Notes under the pieces: model-generated
What the model saw: only the letters and a program-made list of their open reading frames with translations
Told to the model about the DNA's origin: nothing
The model's database searches: none
Translations under genes and position numbers: made by a program
Assembly (NCBI GenBank): GCA_902788505.1
Contig: CADAKH010000015.1
Location: 19,606 to 83,605 of the forward strand
DNA length: 64,000 nucleotides
Direction: 5' to 3'
Origin: Oscillospiraceae bacterium
GTDB taxonomy: Bacteria; Bacillota; Clostridia; Saccharofermentanales; Saccharofermentanaceae
Shown here: positions 36,055-45,655 of the stretch, piece by piece
Layout: every line of letters begins with the position of its first letter
How positions within the stretch are numbered: position 1 is the stretch's first letter

Positions 36055-36966
36055 ATGAATAAGAAACTTATTGCCATTATCGCGGGATCAGTGGTTGCAG
36101 TAGCTGCAATCGTTGTATCGCTCATCGTCTTTTTACCTAAGAATGAAAGTTACCGTCTGCTCAAGCTTTTTGAGTTCAGCGGCGTAGGAACCGTCACCAG
36201 AGAGAGCAAGGGTGCCATCACGCCTTATGCCAACATGGTCCTCGAAAACGGCGACACGGTCAAACTTGATACAGGTGTCATGACCATCCAGGCCGACGAC
36301 GACAAGTTCATCCATTTAGATGAGCACACAACAATAAAGCTCAACGCTACCGGAACAAGCAACAAGAGCAAGACTTCGATAGAGCTTCTCGAAGGCGGCA
36401 TCACGAGCGACATCAGGAACAAGCTCTCCGCCGAATCCACATACGAAGTCAATACGCCTAACTCGGCGATGTCTGTACGAGGAACTGTTTTCTATACGAC
36501 TGTATATGAGATTGACGGCGTTAAGTATACAAAAACATGCTGCTTCGAAGGCGAGGTAGTATCCAGACTTGTATATAAGAACGGAACATATGCTGTTGAG
36601 GAAGTGCCCGTAATAAAGGGTAAGGAAGTCATCATTTACGATGACGGAACAACGAGAGATTATCTTTACGATGAACCGCAGGATATCGACTACTCCACTC
36701 TCCCGAGAGAAGTTCTCGAAGATCTGAAGGACATCACCGATATCAACGGCGACAATCTCTCCATCTCCAACGAGGAACTCACAAGACTCCTGGAAGGCCC
36801 CTTCTATGTCACATTCACATATAAGGGACAGGAATTCGGAACTCAGATCGTAAACAACGGCGAGTATGCGCAGATTCCTGCGCTCTCCCCTTCCGACAAA
36901 GGAAATTGGGACTACGACTTTAAGAAACCCATTGATCGTGACACAACGATCGAATGGAAAGGATAA
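36055..36966 (+). CDS. FecR-domain membrane protein
   Basis: A 303-residue protein with an N-terminal membrane anchor (IIAGSVVAVAAIVVSLIVFL) and an outer FecR-like domain ending at the NTPNSAMSVRGTVFY signature (about 140-155). In a three-gene operon with a secreted repeat protein and a CHASE2 cyclase. TATAAT at 36016 and GGGGG before the ATG. Confidence 0.82.
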   Translation: MNKKLIAIIAGSVVAVAAIVVSLIVFLPKNESYRLLKLFEFSGVGTVTRESKGAITPYANMVLENGDTVKLDTGVMTIQADDDKFIHLDEHTTIKLNATGTSNKSKTSIELLEGGITSDIRNKLSAESTYEVNTPNSAMSVRGTVFYTTVYEIDGVKYTKTCCFEGEVVSRLVYKNGTYAVEEVPVIKGKEVIIYDDGTTRDYLYDEPQDIDYSTLPREVLEDLKDITDINGDNLSISNEELTRLLEGPFYVTFTYKGQEFGTQIVNNGEYAQIPALSPSDKGNWDYDFKKPIDRDTTIEWKG

Positions 36967-36980
36967 GCGGGGTGAAGATT

Positions 36981-39900
36981 ATGAAGACCAAGACATTTAC
37001 AAAAATTTTAAGCGGAATTCTTTGCTCCGCTCTTACCATGCAGATCGGATGGGGAATAAAAACCAAAAGTGTTAATGCTGCAAGCGTAACGAGTACTGAA
37101 ACTTCAGATGGCGCCATAGTCAATATAACAGGTGGACAGGCATATGAAGCTTTTGATTTCAAAGCTGATAGCGACGGCGGAATTGTAATTTCCTATACAG
37201 ATGATGCAGATAACGCTCAAACTTATCTTTTTGAGAAAATATCAGTATTGAACACCTATGAAAGTGTTCAAATGAATATTCAATCTGATATTACGATAGA
37301 CAACCTTGTAATTACAGATGGAACCTTTGTCGGCATCGATGGTAATTGCTCTTTTACCTGTTCCAAAATTGATTCCAATGGATGGACTCAAATAATTGTA
37401 GAACCTGGTTCAACTTTTAATTGCGGCAGTATTGAAAAAGCCGACGGAACCAGATTTATATTAACCAATAATAGTTCTGTTATTATTGATTCAGTCGATT
37501 TATCAGTCATTGAATATCCTGCGAGTGATACTTCAACCATTAGCGTGCTCTCTTCTTTTACCAACGGATCAGATGATGTTCCTGGTACAGTCATTGCTGA
37601 TCGTTATACTAATATCAGTAATAATGGAGGCAAATTCACTCTTCAGGTTGGTGAGGCAACAAAAGAAATATCAGAAACTATTTCCAATAAAAAACCAAAT
37701 GAGTTATTTGATGATCCATTCAGTTTCGGTACTGTTTCAGATTTGTACTACGGTCAGGACTACGATTTCAGCAGCCTGATCACAGTAGCTGACGGTTACA
37801 ATGGAACTGTAACTCTTGAATATTCATATAATGGTTCAGATTACAGTACCGATAAACCCACCTATGTTGGAGATTACTATGTCCGTGTAACAGCTACCGA
37901 TTCAGGATCTTTTTTAGGCAAGACAACCAGTTCACAGAGCTACTCGATCGATTTTGTAACGCCTGATGAACTCGGTTTATCTGCGCCATATGTTTCCGTA
38001 AGCGGTGTGGTTAACGGCAAATACATTCCTGCTGGTTTAACCTTGACGGCTCCTGAAGGTCTTTTGTTGGGAAGCACTACTATTTCGGGTGTTGACGGCT
38101 TTGCAAACACACTGACTCTCACAGCAGATCAGATCATGAATGACTACGGCGAGATCAACGCGGATTTGGGAATTGTTTTCAGAAGCGCATCAGGTGCAAT
38201 GAAAGATGCAACGACCGATGATATCACTCTCATTACAGCATATCCCGATATAGTGAATTTAATTTTCGATAAATCCGATCCCTACGTTGATGTACAGTTT
38301 GTCGACGGACGTGAGACTTCTTTTGAAGAAGGCGAAGACGTCTTTGGTGACGAAGCAGAGATCGTGGTCTTCGATGAAAACCTTCACGAGATCTATGTGA
38401 ACGGCGAGCTCTACGGAAGCTACAAAGAGGGTCAGTTTAATGAAGACAGCGAGGATTTCGAAGACTATGAAGTAACCCTCACACTTGAGAGCACTCCAGG
38501 TGAACTGAAAGATTATGAGATCAAAGCTGTCGATTACTCCGGAAGAGAGACTACACTCTCATTCGCGATGGTTCCGAGCATCACTGATACAGATGCTGTT
38601 CTTAAAATTCCTGAGACTATTTATGCCGGTGACGATTACGACATCGAGGTAATAACAAAGTCCAAAGGCGACGTTACATTTAAGTACACAAATGCCGCTA
38701 CGGGCACTGCCCTGTCAGGAAAGCCTGTTAATGCGGGTTCATATAAAGTTACGGCAACAGTTGCCGAGACAGATTTTTACAACGAGACATCTGCTACCGC
38801 CACATATTCGATCGTAAAGAGAACACCTGAAGTTGAACTGAGCATTCCCTCAGTAATTAAACTCGGTGAGACATATTCGCCCGTAATCACTACCGATTCA
38901 GATGCTACGGCTGTTATCGAGTACAAGGCAAAGGATGCGGCAGATTCTGCATACAGCACAGTCAAGCCGTCTGCCACCGGTTCATATACCGTAAGAGTCA
39001 CTCTGCGTGAGACAGACAAATACGAATCAGCTGTTGCTACAGCTGATTTCTCGATCTCGAAAACAGTTCCCACTGCGATCATTGAGATCGGCAATCCCTA
39101 TGCGGGCACAGATTACAAGCCTTCGGTAAAGACCAACTCGGACAGCGCAGCAGATGCAATTTTCGAATACAAGGCAAAGAATGCTCCGGACTCCGCTTAC
39201 TCAACAGTTGCCCCGAAAACACCCGGTACATACAACGTAAGAGTAACTCTGCGTGAGACAAACAATTTCGCACAGCACGTTGCATCAACAGAATTCAGCA
39301 TCGTTTACCTGGAAGCTCCGGCCGTTGCCTATACAATGACCGGAACAAAGGGCAAGAACGATTTCTTCACAAGTGATGTTGAACTTAAGGCACCTGACGG
39401 ATACAAGATCTCATCTGTTTACGGCAGGAACTACGAGAACAGCATCCCTTACACCGATAAGATGAGTTCCGTATATCTCATGAGAACAAGCGATAACGCA
39501 CTTACAGGTGCCATCGCTCTCAAGACAAGACCTCAGATCGATGCTGATGCTCCTGCATTCAAAACTACTGCCGGAACAGTTAAGCCGGGCGACGTTCTTT
39601 ACACTTCATCTTATGTCATCACGGTTGACGATCCGAACCTTCGTACACTTACCGTAAACGGCGAGCCCATCAATCTCAAGGCTGCAGGCGGCAATGTCCT
39701 CACGCTTTCACCGGGATTCGGCATAGTGACTTATAAGATCGTTGCCGAAGATGCCGCAGGAAATAAGAACACCGTCGAATTCACTCTTAAGGCGGAATGG
39801 CTTGAGAGCAGGATCGTTATTCCTGACGTTGTACTCCCTCTTGAGAGCAACGAGTCATACAACCTCGGCGACGGATATTGGCTCGTAACAAGAAATACTC

Positions 39901-39995
39901 CGGAAGGTCCCGTAACGGACAACACCGTTTACAGCGGCAACATGCCATTCTATGTTAATGAAGGCGGAGACTATACGTTCACAAGGGTAATCTGA
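36981..39995 (+). CDS. Large secreted protein with MBG-like repeats
   Basis: A 1004-residue protein. An N-terminal signal peptide ends near VNAAS. A beta-rich region of about 200 residues follows, then one MBG-like unit near 240-325, a spacer, and three tandem units of about 75 residues (about 540-775), sharing EYKAKDAADSAYSTV and YTVRVTLRET. No sortase motif or C-terminal anchor. GGGGTGAAG precedes ATG at 36981. It sits between FecR and the cyclase, so it may be the ligand or partner of this signalling unit (inference). Confidence 0.72.
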   Translation: MKTKTFTKILSGILCSALTMQIGWGIKTKSVNAASVTSTETSDGAIVNITGGQAYEAFDFKADSDGGIVISYTDDADNAQTYLFEKISVLNTYESVQMNIQSDITIDNLVITDGTFVGIDGNCSFTCSKIDSNGWTQIIVEPGSTFNCGSIEKADGTRFILTNNSSVIIDSVDLSVIEYPASDTSTISVLSSFTNGSDDVPGTVIADRYTNISNNGGKFTLQVGEATKEISETISNKKPNELFDDPFSFGTVSDLYYGQDYDFSSLITVADGYNGTVTLEYSYNGSDYSTDKPTYVGDYYVRVTATDSGSFLGKTTSSQSYSIDFVTPDELGLSAPYVSVSGVVNGKYIPAGLTLTAPEGLLLGSTTISGVDGFANTLTLTADQIMNDYGEINADLGIVFRSASGAMKDATTDDITLITAYPDIVNLIFDKSDPYVDVQFVDGRETSFEEGEDVFGDEAEIVVFDENLHEIYVNGELYGSYKEGQFNEDSEDFEDYEVTLTLESTPGELKDYEIKAVDYSGRETTLSFAMVPSITDTDAVLKIPETIYAGDDYDIEVITKSKGDVTFKYTNAATGTALSGKPVNAGSYKVTATVAETDFYNETSATATYSIVKRTPEVELSIPSVIKLGETYSPVITTDSDATAVIEYKAKDAADSAYSTVKPSATGSYTVRVTLRETDKYESAVATADFSISKTVPTAIIEIGNPYAGTDYKPSVKTNSDSAADAIFEYKAKNAPDSAYSTVAPKTPGTYNVRVTLRETNNFAQHVASTEFSIVYLEAPAVAYTMTGTKGKNDFFTSDVELKAPDGYKISSVYGRNYENSIPYTDKMSSVYLMRTSDNALTGAIALKTRPQIDADAPAFKTTAGTVKPGDVLYTSSYVITVDDPNLRTLTVNGEPINLKAAGGNVLTLSPGFGIVTYKIVAEDAAGNKNTVEFTLKAEWLESRIVIPDVVLPLESNESYNLGDGYWLVTRNTPEGPVTDNTVYSGNMPFYVNEGGDYTFTRVI

Positions 39996-39999
39996 TCTT

Positions 40000-41820
40000 A
40001 TGCGCAAAAATCTGCAACCCGTACTTGAAGCCCTGGCAGCCGGTGTAATCGTATTCCTGCTGACGATAACGAACCTGTTCAGTCCGCTGGATTATATCGC
40101 CCGTGACAGCCTCTATCAGGCACCGAGAGGTATCGAGAGCGATATCAAGATAATCGGTATCGATGCCAAAACGCTTGGTGAATACGGCCGTATCGATACG
40201 TGGTCCCGAAGCATATACGCTGATCTCATTAATAAGCTTTGTGTTGACGATAACACGAAGCCAGCGGTTATCGGATTCGATATCCTTTTCTCCAGCGGGA
40301 TTACCGGCAATGACGGTGATCAGCTTTTTGCAGATGCGGCATCAAGACACGGCAATGTCGTTGTCGTAAATCAGCTTAGCTACAGCAAGAAATGGGAGAC
40401 CGACAAAAACGGCGTCCTCTACTACCCTGTCAACGGTGTTGATAATCCTTATGCAGAACTTTTTGATGCTGCATCCGTAGGTTATTGCAACGTCTCACAG
40501 GACTCTGATGGTACGGTCAGGAGAATAATTCCCGCTGAGGTTTTCGAAGGCACCGAATATCATTCTTTCGCGACCGTAATGTATGAAAGATACTGCGCAG
40601 AAATGGGGATCACTCCCAACAATATCCCGACAGACATAACCGGCAGGACCATGATCAACTACTCAGGCAAACCCGGCGATTACGAATACATCTCTATGTC
40701 TGATGTGCTGAACGGCAACATTGATCCGCGTATCTTTGATGACAGCATTGTTTTCGTAGGCGCATACGATCCGGAAATGATGGACGACTTCAATGTCCCC
40801 AATGGCGGAAGCAGCCAGATGTATGGTGTCGAGATCCATGCAAACATCTTCCAGTCCTATCTTCAGGGAAGATTTGCGCTCAACGGCAACGCTTATCTTC
40901 TGGGTCTCATAACAGGCGTCATCGCAATGCTCCTGCATTTCCTTTTCCGTAAGCTCAAGACATGGCAGTCCGTTATCCTCCTCATCGCTTCTATCAGCGC
41001 AGAGGTCGCACTCCTCGTATGGATCAACAACAACGGATATTCGCACAGCATAATATACTTCCCAATCGTGCTCATTCTGTCATTCATTTATTCGCTCAGC
41101 ATCAATTACCTGCTCGAAAAACGCAAGAAGGACAAGGTATTAAATGCCTTCCGCAAATATGTCGCTCCGCAGATCGTCGAAGAGATCGCCAAAAAAGGTG
41201 ATTTCGAGATCAAGGTCGGCGGAGAGAACCGTGACATCGCAGTACTCTTCGTTGATATCAGAGGCTTCACCACAATGTCAGAAGCTTTGGAACCTGAACA
41301 GGTCGTCGAGATCTTAAATGAGTACTTAACTCTCACCACAAAATCCATTTTCGACAACAGCGGAACACTCGACAAATTCGTCGGTGATGCGACCATGGCA
41401 GTATTCAACTCACCCTTCTATCTGGAAGACTATGAATACAAGGCTGTATGCGCAGCTATGGATATCGTTAAGGGCGGCGAAGCAATCGAAGAGAAGTTCC
41501 AGAAGAGATTTGGCAGAAGTGTCGGCTTCGGTGTAGGCGTTAACTGCGGTCCTGCAGTCATAGGAAACGTAGGCTGCGATTTCAGAATGGACTTTACCGC
41601 CATCGGCGACACAGTCAACACTGCTGCCCGTCTTGAAGCCAACGCAAAGAAAGGTCAGGTCCTCATAAGCGACGTGCTCTACAAACGACTCAAGGACCGC
41701 CTCGAAGTCAAAGAAGTCGGCGAGATTCCCCTCAAAGGTAAGACCAAAGGTGTCTTCGTCTATGAAGTCACAAAGGTAATCGGTCACGGCACTGTACAAT
41801 CGATAAGAGAAAGCAAATAA
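40000..41820 (+). CDS. CHASE2-domain class III adenylate cyclase
   Basis: A 606-residue protein. One N-terminal membrane segment, an outer CHASE2 sensor (about 30-300), three more membrane segments (about 300-370) and a cytoplasmic cyclase domain. Metal Asp residues are in LFVDIRGF (D417) and FVGDATMAV (D463); the purine-reading Lys is in LDKFVGD (K459); the Asn-Arg pair is in VNTAARLE. This pattern favours ATP over GTP. Four bp after the repeat protein gene; co-transcribed with FecR. Confidence 0.88.
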   Translation: MRKNLQPVLEALAAGVIVFLLTITNLFSPLDYIARDSLYQAPRGIESDIKIIGIDAKTLGEYGRIDTWSRSIYADLINKLCVDDNTKPAVIGFDILFSSGITGNDGDQLFADAASRHGNVVVVNQLSYSKKWETDKNGVLYYPVNGVDNPYAELFDAASVGYCNVSQDSDGTVRRIIPAEVFEGTEYHSFATVMYERYCAEMGITPNNIPTDITGRTMINYSGKPGDYEYISMSDVLNGNIDPRIFDDSIVFVGAYDPEMMDDFNVPNGGSSQMYGVEIHANIFQSYLQGRFALNGNAYLLGLITGVIAMLLHFLFRKLKTWQSVILLIASISAEVALLVWINNNGYSHSIIYFPIVLILSFIYSLSINYLLEKRKKDKVLNAFRKYVAPQIVEEIAKKGDFEIKVGGENRDIAVLFVDIRGFTTMSEALEPEQVVEILNEYLTLTTKSIFDNSGTLDKFVGDATMAVFNSPFYLEDYEYKAVCAAMDIVKGGEAIEEKFQKRFGRSVGFGVGVNCGPAVIGNVGCDFRMDFTAIGDTVNTAARLEANAKKGQVLISDVLYKRLKDRLEVKEVGEIPLKGKTKGVFVYEVTKVIGHGTVQSIRESK

Positions 41821-42001
41821 TCATAATGGTTCCGAAGAAAAAACGACATTCTGAACCTTTCTTTACAACATCATACACACGTCCGGCAGTATGAGAATAC
41901 TCTGGAGCCTTAACATTATTTGAATCCTGTACTATTATTCTAGTGCTATTACAAACAGATTCTACTAAACTTGGCAATATTTGTAAAAAATATTCCTTGA
42001 T

Positions 42002-42343
42002 TCAGACGACACTATCCTTAAGTTGATCAAATGCTTTCTTGGCTACCTGCTTAACATTAGGATCAGGATCTTGAAATGCCAGTTTCTTCACATACTCCTC
42101 ACAGTTTTTGGCATGTATGGCAGCTGCAGCTTCTGCGGCTGAAGCTCTTACCATTGGAGACTTGTCACGTAAAAGCTCTATCAAAGCCATGCCGGAATCG
42201 TACGTGGGAATCAAGCCCAGTGCCATCGCAACCGTCATTCTTACATCATCATTTGGGTTGTTTATGTGTTTTATTACTGCTCCAAGTTTCTGCTTAGAGC
42301 CGAGCTTCATGATCTTTTCTTCCAAAGCATCAGAAAATGCCAT
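42002..42343 (-). CDS. HEAT-repeat protein
   Basis: A 113-residue protein made of three HEAT/PBS-lyase-like repeats (DDVRMTVAMALGLI, PMVRASAAEAAAAI, PNVKQVAKKAFDQL). Cytoplasmic, probably a protein-binding scaffold. AAGGGAAG precedes ATG at 42343. Confidence 0.75.
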   Translation of the reverse strand: MAFSDALEEKIMKLGSKQKLGAVIKHINNPNDDVRMTVAMALGLIPTYDSGMALIELLRDKSPMVRASAAEAAAAIHAKNCEEYVKKLAFQDPDPNVKQVAKKAFDQLKDSVV

Positions 42344-42448
42344 TGTCTAATGACTTCCCTTCTAACTATCATCCATTTGTATTATAGGACGCTCAAAAAC
42401 CATTACAAACAAAGAAATCTGATATTTTTCAATTTTTGCTCTAAATGA

Positions 42449-42673
42449 TTAAAAAGCCTGAGAAAGATACTTATCTTTATATTCGTCAAACATTCTTCTG
42501 AAGTTTTTATTATCTTCAGACCTGACATTCTTAGTATATTCGTGCGGGTCAAAAAAATCATTGTCAGCTTCCAGGACAGCAACCGCTATGGGTGTAAAAG
42601 TCTCGCTTCTTAGAACATATCCCGGGGATGATATCCCGTACTGACGTAAATATGCTACACGCTTCCGTGCAAG
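42449..42673 (-). pseudogene. C-terminal fragment of an unknown protein
   Basis: A 74-codon open frame without a start, following an in-frame TAG, encodes LARKRVAYLRQYGISSPGYV, then ends FRRMFDEYKDKYLSQAF. Amino-acid use looks protein-like, and no ribosome site is present. Family not recognised. Could be chance, but it lies in a 410-bp gap with nothing else. Confidence 0.4.
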
Positions 42674-42753
42674 CTACTCCCTAATACCAGGTAAAATTAA
42701 CATATGGATTAAATATAGTCAATTTGTTTTTTGCAAGCTCAATAAACTAGTGA

Positions 42754-43695
42754 TTAGCCGTGAAGTTCCCTGTAAATGTCAAGAACATCCCCCAAACCGG
42801 CATTGATTATCGTATCGCTTGAAGGCGTATTAGCCGGCGGAGTGCTGTCCTTATCAGAAGCGACTATTGATATATGCGTTATGAAATTAGGATTATCTTT
42901 ATCGTAGCCGGCACATAGAACAATAGAGTTATGGTTCAGATACATTTCAATAAAGACATATACGGTATCTCCGGATTCTTTTGTCCATTTCAGATAATTG
43001 GCACCAGGATGACATGAGAGAAGCCACTCCAGAGCAAGAAGTTCTTCTTCATCATGATCTTCGTAACACTCATCTGAGAGCCATTCTCTTACATATTTAA
43101 CTTCATCATGGAACCTGATACCATTAGCATTGACGAAAGCTGTTCCCCTTACCATATAGTTCTTAAGTTCCGGATTATATACACCGGCGGTCTTATAAAA
43201 TTTTTCGGTTATATTCATAACGGCGAGAGAATATAATCCTTCACAAGACCTCTCATCAACTTTGCGCGGGCAATCCTCCCAGGAAAGTCTCATCTTGCCC
43301 TGAGAAGTCTCTATGTCACAATAGCAGGATAGATAAAACCAACCCTGATCGCCGCCCTGGCCGTAAGCACTGCAATTGATCGCTCCAACGGCCTTGATAT
43401 CATCGTAATTCTTCAAAAGGTAATCGAGGTCGCTATCCAGCGTCTCGGCTCTTTCGATAGCTACTTCCGAGAACAAATTCTTAAGACCGTTTTTGTCATC
43501 GGTATTGATGCACGAAATGACGTTATCCATCATCTCTTCAGAACGTTCCATCTGAGATACCTCACCCGCATAACTATTCTCATGCGTTTCTTCGAATATT
43601 GATGAGGCATCAGCAATGAATCTGCTGCACCCTGATAAAGAAGTTACGAGTACTGCTATGAGAAGAACACTCGCGATTGTTTTTGTGTATTTCAT
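42754..43695 (-). CDS. DUF5104-like lipoprotein
   Basis: A 313-residue protein with a lipoprotein signal (lipobox LSGC). The mature part (NVISCINTDDKNGLKNLFS, then GWFYLSCYCDI) is like DUF5104 proteins. AAGGAG precedes ATG at 43695. Role unknown. Confidence 0.7.
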   Translation of the reverse strand: MKYTKTIASVLLIAVLVTSLSGCSRFIADASSIFEETHENSYAGEVSQMERSEEMMDNVISCINTDDKNGLKNLFSEVAIERAETLDSDLDYLLKNYDDIKAVGAINCSAYGQGGDQGWFYLSCYCDIETSQGKMRLSWEDCPRKVDERSCEGLYSLAVMNITEKFYKTAGVYNPELKNYMVRGTAFVNANGIRFHDEVKYVREWLSDECYEDHDEEELLALEWLLSCHPGANYLKWTKESGDTVYVFIEMYLNHNSIVLCAGYDKDNPNFITHISIVASDKDSTPPANTPSSDTIINAGLGDVLDIYRELHG

Positions 43696-43793
43696 TATTC
43701 CCGCTCCTTCTTCCTGTCTGATTATTTCAGATTGCTGATGATATATCAATCTTATTCCCACTGGATAAATAAATTATATCAAAGCAGCATGTC

Positions 43794-44516
43794 TTATACC
43801 CACCTGATCCTGGCCGAGGTGATTTCCTGACTGTCACGGAGGACATGGAACTGATCTCCGCTGTCATCAGAATCTTTCATGATGCTGAGCACCTCGCCTT
43901 CAAAAGACTGGCTGGCATAATGGATCTCAAGCTGAGCAGGTTCGTGAGTTTTAAAATGATCGACAGGATAAGTATTAAGCATGAACCTCACATACTCGAT
44001 GTTGTTTGTGTGGTAGCAGTAATCAAGGCTGGTGGAACGAACAGTGACCGACTCCGCTATAGCGCCTAATGTTTTTGGGAAGCGCGCGAAATCAAGACAT
44101 TCAGTCTGAACGGGATTCTCCATTGAAGGATCGAATCCTACAGTCTCCGCCTTGCGGATCTTTCCCGTCTCAAGGTCGATGGCGGCCAGCTCGGTCCTTG
44201 CTTTCAGAAGCAGTTCACCTGTTTTGGACTCAACGATCGTATCAATATTAAGCTTTACGGCGGAATGTTTTGATATATAGCATTTTACTGTGAATTCCTC
44301 ACGCCATTTCGGGCGTCTCATAAAACAGATATTGTTCTTGGCGATCAGCCACATAGCTTTGTATCTTTCCATCGCCACGATCCCGTCAATGCCGAGATCG
44401 CCCATTAATTCGGTTACCGCATTCTCGACGATCTCATCTGCGGCAAGTACTGACAGCTTAAGTTTACCGTCGCACATACTTCCTGTTACATACGAATCCT
44501 TCGTATATATCTCCAT
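43794..44516 (-). CDS. Acyl-ACP thioesterase (double hotdog)
   Basis: About 240 residues. The motif LDYCYHTNNIEYVRF is the D..xHxNN..Y element of the second hotdog of Fat-type acyl-ACP thioesterases, which release fatty acids from acyl carrier protein. An earlier AAKNNICFMRRPKW fits the first hotdog. Start uncertain: ATG 44516 has a distant AAAGGA; GTG 44528 is too close to it. Confidence 0.78.
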   Translation of the reverse strand: MEIYTKDSYVTGSMCDGKLKLSVLAADEIVENAVTELMGDLGIDGIVAMERYKAMWLIAKNNICFMRRPKWREEFTVKCYISKHSAVKLNIDTIVESKTGELLLKARTELAAIDLETGKIRKAETVGFDPSMENPVQTECLDFARFPKTLGAIAESVTVRSTSLDYCYHTNNIEYVRFMLNTYPVDHFKTHEPAQLEIHYASQSFEGEVLSIMKDSDDSGDQFHVLRDSQEITSARIRWV

Positions 44517-44706
44517 GTCTATATTCACTTCCTTTTATGTATTTTAAATTTCTCGCTAACCGGCATTTCTGCCTGTCTGTTAGCCTTGTGCAACCAATAT
44601 AGAATAGCACTTTATGTCCTTTTCTTCACAACCAAAACTACAAATCTAATAACACGAGGGTATTAGCCGGGACAGCAATCTGATGTCTCTCCAAAAAGAT
44701 TATTTA

Positions 44707-44740
44707 AGGGCTGACTCTTTTTCCAGAGCCAGCCCTTTTG
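44707..44740. terminator. Terminator between PrsW-like and upstream sequence
   Basis: AGGGCTG then CTCT pairs with AGAG then CAGCCCT (one mismatch), with TTTT on the plus side and T/A-rich sequence on the minus side, 28 bp past the PrsW-like stop. Confidence 0.65.
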
Positions 44741-44767
44741 CAGTGTTTATAGTATTTATTACATGAA

Positions 44768-45511
44768 TCAAGGATTAACCTCGATTGTCTTTTCGATCAA
44801 CTGATCGGTACAGCGTTCTTTTTTGCGTGAGATCAGGAAGAAACGAATCATAAGTATGATCAGCACGACATCGAGTACTGCCAACGATAATCCGATGAAG
44901 GCAAGATTATCATTTGTTTTGAGCAATTCCTCACTGAGCGAGAAGTCGTAGAGACCGTGAATGAAGAAAGGAAGGCCGAATGCTACGATGCCGTATATTT
45001 TTTTACCGGTCTCGATATGTTTGCCATAGAACCAACCCATTATAAATCCGTAACCGACATGTCCCATTGTTAATCCTCTGATCAGCATGATAGAAGGAGT
45101 GGCACCTATCGCATAAGGAATATCTTCAACAAGGCCGAAGAGGGTTCCGATGATTACCATAAAAGCCGTAATATCCGCCAATGAATAGTTGCTTATATTC
45201 TTCCTGAGAAGATGGCGGAACATAATGTATTTGACAAGTTCTTCCGAAAAAGCCAACACGATGAAAGTGTATATAGCTTTGGAAACTAAAACGTTCATGT
45301 CCGGGAAGATAAAGCTTATCAAAAGATTCCTTGCAAAATGGAACGTTGCCGAGACAACCAATATAGGCATCACGCAGATAGCACCGCGTATGATTGCCGA
45401 TTTACAGCTTTGAAGATAAAGTGTATTGTGCTTTTTACGGTTCCTGAGCCAGATAACTATCAGCACAGAAGGTACAATACTTAGGATAAAGAAAAACAAA
45501 TTGATCAGCAT
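44768..45511 (-). CDS. PrsW-family intramembrane metalloprotease
   Basis: A 247-residue membrane protein with about seven hydrophobic segments. Diagnostic motifs: SEELVKY (EExxK), GLVEDIPY, GHVGYGFIMG and FIHGLYDF. PrsW cleaves anti-sigma factors or other membrane targets. GAGGTGGAG precedes ATG at 45511. Confidence 0.87.
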   Translation of the reverse strand: MLINLFFFILSIVPSVLIVIWLRNRKKHNTLYLQSCKSAIIRGAICVMPILVVSATFHFARNLLISFIFPDMNVLVSKAIYTFIVLAFSEELVKYIMFRHLLRKNISNYSLADITAFMVIIGTLFGLVEDIPYAIGATPSIMLIRGLTMGHVGYGFIMGWFYGKHIETGKKIYGIVAFGLPFFIHGLYDFSLSEELLKTNDNLAFIGLSLAVLDVVLIILMIRFFLISRKKERCTDQLIEKTIEVNP

Positions 45512-45655
45512 AACTCCACCTCTTTTTAATCCCGTTTTTTGATTGGTGGCTTCATTATTACAAGAGCACGGAAAGATAGCTATCGTTAATGATTATCTGA
45601 TCTGATGCATAAACAACACTTTACTGCAGTTATGTTGCCAATATAGCAATGGGAA

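Noticed and set aside
44516..44528. GTG at 44528 as the thioesterase start
   Set aside because: It lies only 2-3 bases after the possible ribosome site; ATG 44516 was preferred, with low certainty.
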